Part shown: piece after piece, positions 33,176 to 39,873 of the stretch
Position numbering within the stretch: the stretch's first letter is position 1
Layout of the letters: each line of letters starts with the position of its first letter
Assembly (NCBI GenBank): GCA_025454375.1
Contig: JALOOO010000008.1
Coordinates: 1 to 49,649, forward strand
From: Leptolyngbya sp. Prado105
Lineage (GTDB): Bacteria > Cyanobacteriota > Cyanobacteriia > Leptolyngbyales > Leptolyngbyaceae
Direction of reading: 5' to 3'
Length of the DNA stretch: 49,649 bases
Position numbers and translations under genes: made by a program
Notes under the pieces: model-generated
Seen by the model: only the letters and a program-made list of their open reading frames with translations
Databases searched by the model: none
Told to the model about the DNA's origin: nothing

Positions 33176-33748
33176 GTGCAAGCAAATGACTCTTTCTCAA
33201 ATTCTGCGGATCAGGGCGATCGTGAACTGATTGTCGCTGCTGTTGAAGGAGATACTCAGAGCTTTCGCCGCCTGTATCGCCGTTATCATCAGCGGGTGCG
33301 CGCATTGCTCTACCAACTTTGCGACGCACATGCGATCGATGATCTGGTTCAAGAAGTGTTTTTGCGGGTCTGGAAAGGCTTGCCCAAATTTCGGCAGTCT
33401 TCGCAATTTTCAACCTGGCTCTATCGAATTGTCTGGAATGTCGCATCTGACTATCGCGCTGCTGCTGCAAAAGGTAGATCGCGCTTGGAAGTGTTGACTC
33501 AAAATGCTCCAAAGCAACAGGATGCGCCAGATTTAATTCAACTGCATTATGAGGATATTGTGAGAAGAGGATTACAAGAATTGAGTTTTGATCATCGGAC
33601 AGTGTTGGTCATGCACGATTTAGAAGGAATGCAGCAAAAAGAAATCGCTGAAATTCTACAGATTCCAGTCGGCACAGTTAAATCTAGATTGTTCCATGCT
33701 CGTGGTGCGATGCGTCAATTTCTCGATCGTCAAGGAGTCCAGTTATGA
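33176..33748 (+). CDS. RNA polymerase sigma factor, ECF type
   Basis: 190 residues. Region 2 is complete (ELIVAAVEGDTQSFRRLYRRY, DDLVQEVFLRVWKGLPKF, STWLYRIVWNVASDYR), and so is region 4 (LSFDHRTVLVMHDLEGMQQKEIAEILQIPVGTVKSRL), joined by a short linker. This is the ECF architecture of stress sigma factors. The start is uncertain: the frame is open back to a TTG (33116), adding a hydrophobic 20-residue stretch that is unlikely in a sigma factor, and GTG 33176 is the best internal choice. Its stop overlaps the start of the next gene (ATGA), as for an anti-sigma partner. Confidence 0.85.
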   Translation: MQANDSFSNSADQGDRELIVAAVEGDTQSFRRLYRRYHQRVRALLYQLCDAHAIDDLVQEVFLRVWKGLPKFRQSSQFSTWLYRIVWNVASDYRAAAAKGRSRLEVLTQNAPKQQDAPDLIQLHYEDIVRRGLQELSFDHRTVLVMHDLEGMQQKEIAEILQIPVGTVKSRLFHARGAMRQFLDRQGVQL

Positions 33749-34065
33749 AACCCTTTCCTGAAGATGACGAAGATCTGACGCAGTTTCTCCAACGTCATCG
33801 CTCTAGTCCCCCTCCTGCTGTGCCTGGATTAGAAGATCGCATCATCCAATCCTTGCCGCGCAGGTCTTCTGTGTCTCGTCCTCTCATTCTCTTTGCGGCT
33901 GGCATTGCAGCTTGCTTTATAGGAGTGATTTTGGCTCAACCTGCACGATCGCCCTCTGTCGATGCTGAGGCTCTCGAATTTATGGAGAGTAATTGGTCAG
34001 GGGTGATCGAAGGAGCATCGACGAATGATATGACGGATTATCTTGCTTTTGTTGAAAATAATTAG
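33745..34065 (+). CDS. Putative anti-sigma factor, single membrane segment
   Basis: 106 residues. A cytoplasmic N-terminal part (about residues 1-45, acidic start MKPFPEDDEDLTQFL) is followed by one membrane helix (RPLILFAAGIAACFIGVIL) and a short periplasmic tail. That topology and the ATGA overlap with the ECF gene fit an anti-sigma factor. The HxxxCxxC zinc motif of ZAS-type anti-sigmas is absent, so it would belong to another class. Family not recognised from sequence; the call rests on topology and position. Confidence 0.6.
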   Translation: MKPFPEDDEDLTQFLQRHRSSPPPAVPGLEDRIIQSLPRRSSVSRPLILFAAGIAACFIGVILAQPARSPSVDAEALEFMESNWSGVIEGASTNDMTDYLAFVENN

Positions 34066-34077
34066 GAGTTGAAATTT

Positions 34078-34560
34078 ATGTTGCGCCGTGTCGCGATCGT
34101 GGTCGCTTCAACCGTACTTGTTTTAGTAGGAAGTGCGGCGGTTTTGCAGGCGATCGATTTTAGAAATCCGAATGAACGAATTGCCCAGGCTCCCGATCGC
34201 CCTGGGAAGCGAGGTATGGGATTAATGCGGGATCTGAATCTTTCATCGGATCAGATGACGCGAATTCAGCAAATTCGATCGCGGTATCGGGATCAGTTAG
34301 AGCGCGATCGCACGACTGCTCGACAAGCTCAGCAAGAATTACGCACATTAATGGCTGGGAATGCGACCGATGATCAAATTCGGGATAAGTTTCGTCAAGT
34401 TCAAGCCTTAAGAACTAGAACCGCAGAGGCTCAGTTCAACAGTATGTTAGAAATGCGAGGCGTTCTGACTCCAGAACAACGTCAGAAATTTGCTGAGCGG
34501 ATGGAAAAGCGTCGAGGAGAAATGCGAGAGCAGGGTAGAGATAGAATGCCAGGGATTTGA
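34078..34560 (+). CDS. Spy/CpxP/ZraP-like periplasmic protein
   Basis: 160 residues. A signal peptide or N-terminal anchor (VAIVVASTVLVLVGSAAVLQA) leads into a helical, Arg/Gln-rich protein with paired LTxxQ-like signatures: LNLSSDQMTRIQQIR near residue 50 and VLTPEQRQKFAERM near residue 128. This is the hook-shaped Spy/CpxP/ZraP/CnrX family of periplasmic chaperones and metal or stress sensors. ATG 34078 is chosen with AGGAG upstream; a TTG three codons earlier is in frame. Third gene after the ECF factor and anti-sigma, as in CnrYXH-like systems. Confidence 0.8.
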   Translation: MLRRVAIVVASTVLVLVGSAAVLQAIDFRNPNERIAQAPDRPGKRGMGLMRDLNLSSDQMTRIQQIRSRYRDQLERDRTTARQAQQELRTLMAGNATDDQIRDKFRQVQALRTRTAEAQFNSMLEMRGVLTPEQRQKFAERMEKRRGEMREQGRDRMPGI

Positions 34561-34602
34561 TAGGGGGTGGGAAGTCCTCCCCTATCAGACTCTAAAAGTC
34601 TT
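34558..34602. terminator. Hairpins between convergent genes
   Basis: A 9-bp perfect stem, TGATAGGGG (34558-34566) with CCCCTATCA (34579-34587), is followed immediately by a small AGACT/AGTCT hairpin (34587-34601). It overlaps the stops of both the Spy-like gene and ssb. No long T run, so termination strength is uncertain. Confidence 0.55.
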
Positions 34603-34960
34603 CTTCGTAAGCAGGCGAATCTCCGCCTCCGCCTTCGCTGTCTCGCTTTGATCCGAGTAGTTGAAGGCGATCGACTGAAATTACAGGGGAAGTTCTGATT
34701 GCTCCCGAATTTTTATCCGTCCAGCTATCTAGTTTTAGTGCGCCCTTCACCCCGATTAAACTCCCCTTGCGCACCCAGTTTGCCGCAACTTCTGCCTGCT
34801 TACCCCAAAGCTCCAAATTAAACCAATCTGGCTGATCACTATTGCGAGTTTGACGATTGACTGCCAATGTCAGCCGACATTTCACACTGCCCGACTCAAA
34901 ATATTTGACATCGGGATCTCCGCCAACTCGCCCAACGAGGGTCACAACATTTAAGCTCAT
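34592..34960 (-). CDS. ssb: Single-stranded DNA-binding protein
   Basis: 122 residues. OB-fold core: NVVTLVGRVGGDPDVKYFESG, RLTLAVNRQTR, WFNLELWGKQAEVAANWVRKGSLIGVKGALKLDSW and ISVDRLQLLG. The C-terminus GGGGDSPAYEEDF is a short acidic tail, a variant of the DDDIPF tip that recruits replication and repair proteins. Size typical of cyanobacterial SSB. It binds single-stranded DNA as a tetramer in replication and repair. It is convergent with the sigma operon and divergent from mreB. Confidence 0.93.
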   Translation of the reverse strand: MSLNVVTLVGRVGGDPDVKYFESGSVKCRLTLAVNRQTRNSDQPDWFNLELWGKQAEVAANWVRKGSLIGVKGALKLDSWTDKNSGAIRTSPVISVDRLQLLGSKRDSEGGGGDSPAYEEDF

Positions 34961-35074
34961 GGTTCCTTTGTACTAAATGATTCGATCGCTTCTATATTAA
35001 ATGATTTTCTGGATGAATGTGCCTATCTTGTGATCACCCCTAGACTCAGAGGTGAAACTGTAATAAAATCCACT

Positions 35075-35112
35075 ATCGATCAGCATCATTACACACCCTT
35101 TCATCGATCAGC
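35075..35112 (+). promoter_or_regulatory. Direct repeat ATCGATCAGC upstream of mreB
   Basis: The 10-mer ATCGATCAGC occurs twice, at 35075-35084 and 35103-35112, with centres 28 bases apart, 33 bases before the mreB GTG. It may be a protein-binding site; no known motif is matched. Confidence 0.35.
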
Positions 35113-35144
35113 GTACTCATTGCAGTTAAAGAGGCAAGAATCTA

Positions 35145-36182
35145 GTGGGTTTTTTCAATCGCTTCTCCCTCTCGCGGGACATGGGTATCGATCTCGGTAC
35201 CGCTAACACCCTAGTCTACGTATCCGGTAAAGGGATTGTTCTGTCGGAACCCTCTGTGGTTGCGATGGATCAGTCCGAGAAAGTCCCACTAGCAGTGGGA
35301 GCAGACGCAAAACTAATGCTAGGTCGAACTCCAGGAAATGTTGTGGCATTGCGCCCATTACGAGATGGGGTGATTGCTGACTTTGATACTGCTGAATTGA
35401 TGCTCAAACACTTCATCCAGCGCGTGCATGAAGGAAAAGCATTAGTCTCTCCTCGCATTGTGATTGGCATCCCTAGCGGGGTCACAGGGGTTGAAAGACG
35501 GGCTGTGATGGAAGCTGCTTCCCAAGCAGGAGCGCGTGAAGTTTATCTGATTGATGAACCTGTCGCTGCTGCGATTGGAGCGGGGTTGCCTGTGGCAGAT
35601 CCGACGGGCAATATGATCATTGACATTGGGGGCGGAACGACTGAAGTTGCTGTTCTCAGTTTGCAAGGGACGGTGTTGAGCGAGTCGGTGAGGGTTGCTG
35701 GGGATGAACTCAGCGATGCGATCGTGCAATACATGAAAAAAGTCCACAACCTTGTCATTGGGGAACGGACGGCTGAAGAAATTAAGATTCAAATCGGCTC
35801 AGCTTATCCTGGTGCAGTCGATGAAGAAGTGATGGAAGTTCGCGGACTTCACTTGCTGTCTGGATTGCCTCGAACCGTGACGATCAAAGGGCCTGAAATT
35901 CGCGAGAGTATGTCTGAGCCTTTGTCTGTCATTGTCGATGCAGTGAAGCGGACATTAGAAAGAACGCCTCCGGAACTTGCCGCCGATATTATCGATCGCG
36001 GCATCATGCTGGCAGGAGGCGGAGCATTGCTGAAAGGCATTGACACGCTGATCAGTCATGAAACGGGAATTGTCGTTCATGTTGCCGCTGATCCATTAAG
36101 TTGTGTTGTGTTAGGAACCGGGCGTGTGTTAGAAAACTTTAAGCAATTAGAGCGGGTATTCAGTACTCGTCCGCCTCGCTAG
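35145..36182 (+). CDS. mreB: Rod-shape-determining protein MreB
   Basis: 345-residue actin homologue that polymerises under the membrane and guides cell-wall synthesis. ATPase loops: MGIDLGTANTLVYV, IDIGGGTTEVAVLS and LAGGGALLKGID, plus the IGIPSGVTGVERRAV segment. An N-terminal amphipathic GFFNRFSLSRD can hold it to the membrane. The start is GTG at 35145; a GAGG lies ten bases upstream. It is the first gene of mreBCD, 79 bases before mreC. Nothing odd in length or motifs. Confidence 0.96.
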   Translation: MGFFNRFSLSRDMGIDLGTANTLVYVSGKGIVLSEPSVVAMDQSEKVPLAVGADAKLMLGRTPGNVVALRPLRDGVIADFDTAELMLKHFIQRVHEGKALVSPRIVIGIPSGVTGVERRAVMEAASQAGAREVYLIDEPVAAAIGAGLPVADPTGNMIIDIGGGTTEVAVLSLQGTVLSESVRVAGDELSDAIVQYMKKVHNLVIGERTAEEIKIQIGSAYPGAVDEEVMEVRGLHLLSGLPRTVTIKGPEIRESMSEPLSVIVDAVKRTLERTPPELAADIIDRGIMLAGGGALLKGIDTLISHETGIVVHVAADPLSCVVLGTGRVLENFKQLERVFSTRPPR

Positions 36183-36261
36183 GTTGTCCGGATTGGACGA
36201 TCGTTCAAGCGGAGATTGTTTTTTAGAATGGTTGGGCTGCTCACTGAATTGAGAACGCTGA

Positions 36262-37161
36262 ATGTACGAATTGCGCCGCTGGTGGGATCGATTTGGGATT
36301 CCATTTACTCTTGCTACTCTTGGGTTGGGAACTGCACTCTTGGTTCGTCAGAGTCAAGCTGGGTTTGTAATGGATACTTACCAATTGCTGACTCGTCCAT
36401 TTCAGAGCAAGCCTGTCGCGATGGATCGCTTAGTGAATGCGCAAAACGGTGAGCTGCGGCAACGATTGATTGAGCTAGAAAGCAAAAATCAAAAGCTAGA
36501 AGAACTATTGGGATTTGCGAAGTCTAGAAAAATTGAAGGAATTCCAGCATCGGTGATTGGGCGGAGTGCGGATCATTGGTGGCAGCAAGTTACATTAGGG
36601 CGCGGTTCTCAAGATGGCGTAAAAGAAGGAGACGTGGTGATGAGTCCGGGTGGACTTGTTGGGCGAATTGTTCACGTATCTTCTAATACCAGTCGAGTCC
36701 TGCTGCTTAGTGATCCTTCTAGCCGGGTGGGGGTGATTATTAGCCGCAGTCGGTTTATGGGCTATCTGCGCGGAAAGACAGGCAATCGCGTCGTGATGGA
36801 GTTTTTTGAGAAGGTTCCGGATGTCCGCAAAGATGATGTGGTTACGACCTCTTCGTTTAGTCAGCTATTTCCAGCAGGAATTCCGATCGGGCGTGTTGAG
36901 TCTGTTGATTTAGCTAAGAGTCCGGCTCCCGAAGCCACGATCGAACTGACTGCTCCGATTAGTTATTTAGAGTGGGCAATGATTTATCCCCATTCTCCTG
37001 CTTTAGCAGATCCTCAACCTGCAACAAAACCGAAGTTCGTTCCTTCCCCGTCTTCTGAAGCTTCACCCTCTCCTGAAGTTTCACCCTCTCCTGAAGCCTC
37101 GGCTGCTCCTGACCCCAGTATTTCGCCGTCTCCTGAAGCTTTACCGAGTCCTACGCCATGA
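36262..37161 (+). CDS. mreC: Rod-shape-determining protein MreC
   Basis: 299 residues. An N-terminal membrane helix (FTLATLGLGTALLV) is followed by a coiled coil (residues about 62-90, RQRLIELESKNQKLEELL), then the two-barrel MreC domain: IPASVIGRSADHWWQ, GVKEGDVVMSPGGLVGRI and SDPSSRVGVIISRSR. It links MreB filaments to periplasmic wall synthases. The last about 50 residues form a proline-rich tail with repeated SPSPE units, not present in most MreC proteins and probably disordered in the periplasm. It overlaps mreD by ATGA. Confidence 0.92.
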   Translation: MYELRRWWDRFGIPFTLATLGLGTALLVRQSQAGFVMDTYQLLTRPFQSKPVAMDRLVNAQNGELRQRLIELESKNQKLEELLGFAKSRKIEGIPASVIGRSADHWWQQVTLGRGSQDGVKEGDVVMSPGGLVGRIVHVSSNTSRVLLLSDPSSRVGVIISRSRFMGYLRGKTGNRVVMEFFEKVPDVRKDDVVTTSSFSQLFPAGIPIGRVESVDLAKSPAPEATIELTAPISYLEWAMIYPHSPALADPQPATKPKFVPSPSSEASPSPEVSPSPEASAAPDPSISPSPEALPSPTP

Positions 37162-37718
37162 GCCTGCGAGCGATCGAGAATTTTGTCGATACCTATCCGA
37201 GCACTCGTCCAGTGGTGAATGGGGCGGTCACAGTCGCATCGGTATTTTTGTGTTTGCTGATTTTGCCGCTGCGATTGCCGGGAATGGAATTAGCGGGCAT
37301 TAGTCCAAACTGGCTATTAATTTGGGTGGTTGCTTGGAGTGTCAAGCGGGTGGTGTGGCAAGGCGCAATGGCGGGATTAATCCTAGGACTCTTGCAAGAC
37401 GGCATGACTTCGCCAGAACCGACTCATGCGATCGGACTGATGATTGTGGGCGGATTGACGGCGAAATTGCAGAAGCAGAGATATGTGCAAGAAGACTTTA
37501 TTTCGGTTGCATTGATTGTCTTCCTGATGGCAGTGATTTCGGAGACAGTCACGGCGCTACAGTTTAGTTTCTTAGGGGGACGATCGCTCTCTGAGATTTG
37601 GACTTATCACCAATTTATCGCTTTGAGTTCTGCAATTTTAAGTAGCTTGTGGGCTCCTGTTGTCTATTTTCCCCTGAATTATTGGTGGGAAAGCATGAGG
37701 ATTGACGAACCTAGCTAG
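37158..37718 (+). CDS. mreD: Rod-shape-determining protein MreD
   Basis: 186-residue integral membrane protein with five hydrophobic segments (VNGAVTVASVFLCLLILPL, NWLLIWVVAWSV, MAGLILGLLQDGM, VALIVFLMAVISETV and a last near 150-175). The GLILGLLQDG and IGLMIVGGLTAKLQ segments are family-like. The ATG overlaps the mreC stop, so it is translationally coupled. It assembles with MreC and RodA/PBP2 in lateral wall synthesis. Confidence 0.88.
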   Translation: MSLRAIENFVDTYPSTRPVVNGAVTVASVFLCLLILPLRLPGMELAGISPNWLLIWVVAWSVKRVVWQGAMAGLILGLLQDGMTSPEPTHAIGLMIVGGLTAKLQKQRYVQEDFISVALIVFLMAVISETVTALQFSFLGGRSLSEIWTYHQFIALSSAILSSLWAPVVYFPLNYWWESMRIDEPS

Positions 37719-38034
37719 TTGGTGTCTGGAGCTTAGATTTTAGATTGGGCGATCGCTCAATCTTAGTTTGCGATCGGCATAATTTTTCGGATTGAAGCGT
37801 AAATGATTTGGGGATCGTATGGATGACCTCAAAAATTGGCGCATAACTTGAAGAGAGTAGCATAATATACTCATCCAGGCTGATTTTTTACTGTAAGATC
37901 ACTTGCATTCTATTTGTGGTTACTGATGTAAACACGAGTAGTGAGCTTGTTGTTGACGATCGAGATCGCGATTGTGACAGCAATGATTTGAAAAGTAAGT
38001 CAGAGCGCTGAGTTCGTTATCTTACTTCTGAGTT
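37719..38034. other. Intergenic region after mreD
   Basis: 316 bases with no gene on either strand. AT-rich around 37840-37930, where the promoter of the next gene may lie. One HIP1 octamer (near 37750). No clear terminator or repeat seen. Confidence 0.5.
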
Positions 38035-39132
38035 ATGAAATTTCATCGAGATCCCCGAAATCTAACCCGCAGACAGTTCACGGCACTTTCGACAGTTGGT
38101 TTTCTCAATTGGATGGCAGCGAGTGCAGGGGCGACGGTAACCTTGCCAAATTTGATTCCTTCTCCAACGCGATCGATGAAATTAGGAACGACATTTAGCC
38201 AGTTGCAATGTTGGTATTTGGGTTTGAATTATCGTGAGGCGTTTCAGGCGATTTGCGATTTAGGATTTGAGCGATTGCGATTGTGTGCCTACTGGCATGA
38301 GTTGCAGCCGCAAGCGAATCAGTTTGATTTTAGTAAGATTGATTGGCTCTTAGATGAAAGCCATCGACGCGGAATTGAGGTGGTGTTGGCGGTTGGGATG
38401 AAAGTCCCTCGGTATCCAGAGTTTCATTTCCCAGATTGGATGAGGGCGAAGTATGACACAAGCAGCGCGAGGATTATGGATCGCGATCCTGCGATTGCGG
38501 ATCTGACATTAAAAATGCTCGATCGTGTTGTGACTCATGCGCGAACGGCTCCTGCCCTCAAGTATTGGCAGGTAGAGAATGAGCCATTTACGACATTAGA
38601 GATTACGCATGGGCGATCATTGAGTGAGAAGTTTGTTAGACAAGAAGTAAAGCTAGTGCGATCGCGGATGCGAGTCGGACAGAAGATTTTGCTAACGAAT
38701 GCTGTGACGCTGCCCGATGGACAGGGACAGGAGGATGCTCAGGCGTTTCGGGCGAGTCTTTGGCTGGCGGATGCGGTCGGCTTTAATGTCTATACGAAAG
38801 TACCACAAGGTGCGAGTCAGGCTTATCTTGAGGCGCAGCCTTTGTATTGGAAGAAATTGCAGGATTGGAGAGCGCAGTTGCGGCGATGGGGGAAGGAGGG
38901 CTGGATTGCGGAGGCGCAAGCGGAACCTTGGGAAGCAAATGAGTTAGTTCCGGTGTCGCAACTTGAGTATCCGAGTTCATCGCCGATTCAGGCGACGAGT
39001 CTCGTCGATCGAGTTCAGGAGATTGGTTTTGATCCGGTGATGTTGTGGGGCTGTGAGTATTGGTATTGGCAGCGCAAGCAGGGGCGGGATCAGTGGTGGT
39101 CAGGAATGCAGCAATTGTTGGGGAATTTGTAG
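38035..39132 (+). CDS. Tat-exported glycoside-hydrolase-like protein
   Basis: 365 residues. The N-terminus has a twin-arginine motif (TRRQF) before a weakly hydrophobic stretch ending in a signal-peptidase-like ASAGA, so export folded by Tat is likely. The rest is a TIM-barrel of glycosidase clan A: FERLRLCAYWHELQP, EVVLAVGMKVPR, then acid/base Glu183 in WQVENEPF and a nucleophile candidate Glu293 in WIAEAQAEPW. GFNVYTKVPQ and FDPVMLWGCEYWYWQ are barrel-end segments. GH family and substrate are not resolved. Stands alone, convergent with the phosphatase gene one base away. Confidence 0.75.
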   Translation: MKFHRDPRNLTRRQFTALSTVGFLNWMAASAGATVTLPNLIPSPTRSMKLGTTFSQLQCWYLGLNYREAFQAICDLGFERLRLCAYWHELQPQANQFDFSKIDWLLDESHRRGIEVVLAVGMKVPRYPEFHFPDWMRAKYDTSSARIMDRDPAIADLTLKMLDRVVTHARTAPALKYWQVENEPFTTLEITHGRSLSEKFVRQEVKLVRSRMRVGQKILLTNAVTLPDGQGQEDAQAFRASLWLADAVGFNVYTKVPQGASQAYLEAQPLYWKKLQDWRAQLRRWGKEGWIAEAQAEPWEANELVPVSQLEYPSSSPIQATSLVDRVQEIGFDPVMLWGCEYWYWQRKQGRDQWWSGMQQLLGNL

Positions 39133-39133
39133 G

Positions 39134-39772
39134 CTATGTTCCAGAGCGTGATCGCAAGGCTTCATCCATAAACGAGCGATCGCCCAATTGTTTTAATTGC
39201 GGTCCATATTTGCCAAATTCCACCACACTGATGGAGGCTGCGGGCATATCAATTCGATCGCGATATCTGCCCAAATCAATGCCTAATAGCCCGCATAGAA
39301 TAATTCGCAACGTTGCTTTGTGCGAGACAACGAGAACATTGCCAGATTCGTATTTCGCTTCAATTTCAGAAATGACTAATGCTGCCCGACTCGCAATCTC
39401 AACCGCTGTTTCTCCACCGGGTGGAGCGTTCCAAGCAGGCTCAGTCATCCAATGAATGTAAGTCTCTGAATCATTCTGTTTCACATCATCCTGAGTTTTA
39501 CCTTCCCATTCTCCGTAGGCGATTTCTTTCAGACCTTCTCGGAGTTGCATCTCTATGCCAATGGCATTGCATAAAGGTTTTGCAGTCGCGATCGTTCGTT
39601 GCATTGGGCTGGCGTAAACGGCTGTCCAATCGAGATGGGAATAGGCTGCACCAAAGGCTTCTGCCATTTGTAACCCTTCAGGTGTGAGTTCAGGATCGAG
39701 TGACCCGCAGAATCCACCAGAGCGACTATATTCGGTTTCTCCGTGACGGATGAAATAAAGCGTTAAAGCCAT
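39134..39772 (-). CDS. Histidine phosphatase (phosphoglycerate-mutase-like)
   Basis: 212 residues. The catalytic RHGE (residues 9-12, with His10 phosphorylated) opens the protein; YASPMQRTIATA, an acidic EIAYGEWEGK loop near residue 80 and the second His in VVSHKATLR follow the classic histidine-phosphatase order. Substrate may be a sugar phosphate, alpha-ribazole phosphate (CobC) or another small phosphoester; cobK in this window is too far away to decide. ATG 39772 is preferred to an upstream start because the family begins right there. Confidence 0.87.
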   Translation of the reverse strand: MALTLYFIRHGETEYSRSGGFCGSLDPELTPEGLQMAEAFGAAYSHLDWTAVYASPMQRTIATAKPLCNAIGIEMQLREGLKEIAYGEWEGKTQDDVKQNDSETYIHWMTEPAWNAPPGGETAVEIASRAALVISEIEAKYESGNVLVVSHKATLRIILCGLLGIDLGRYRDRIDMPAASISVVEFGKYGPQLKQLGDRSFMDEALRSRSGT

Positions 39773-39810
39773 GAGTAAAATTAATTCAGGGTTGACATGC
39801 TGGAGGAGAT

Positions 39811-39837
39811 CCCCCAATCCCTCGACTAGAATTGGGG
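39811..39837. other. Inverted repeat between phosphatase and glgP genes
   Basis: CCCCAAT (39812-39818) pairs with ATTGGGG (39831-39837) around a 12-base loop in the 101-base space between the two minus-strand genes. No T run follows on the minus strand. It may be a weak terminator for glgP or a repeat remnant. Confidence 0.4.
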
Positions 39838-39873
39838 AACTGAGGGAATCCCACCGCTCGAAACGAAGCCAAT

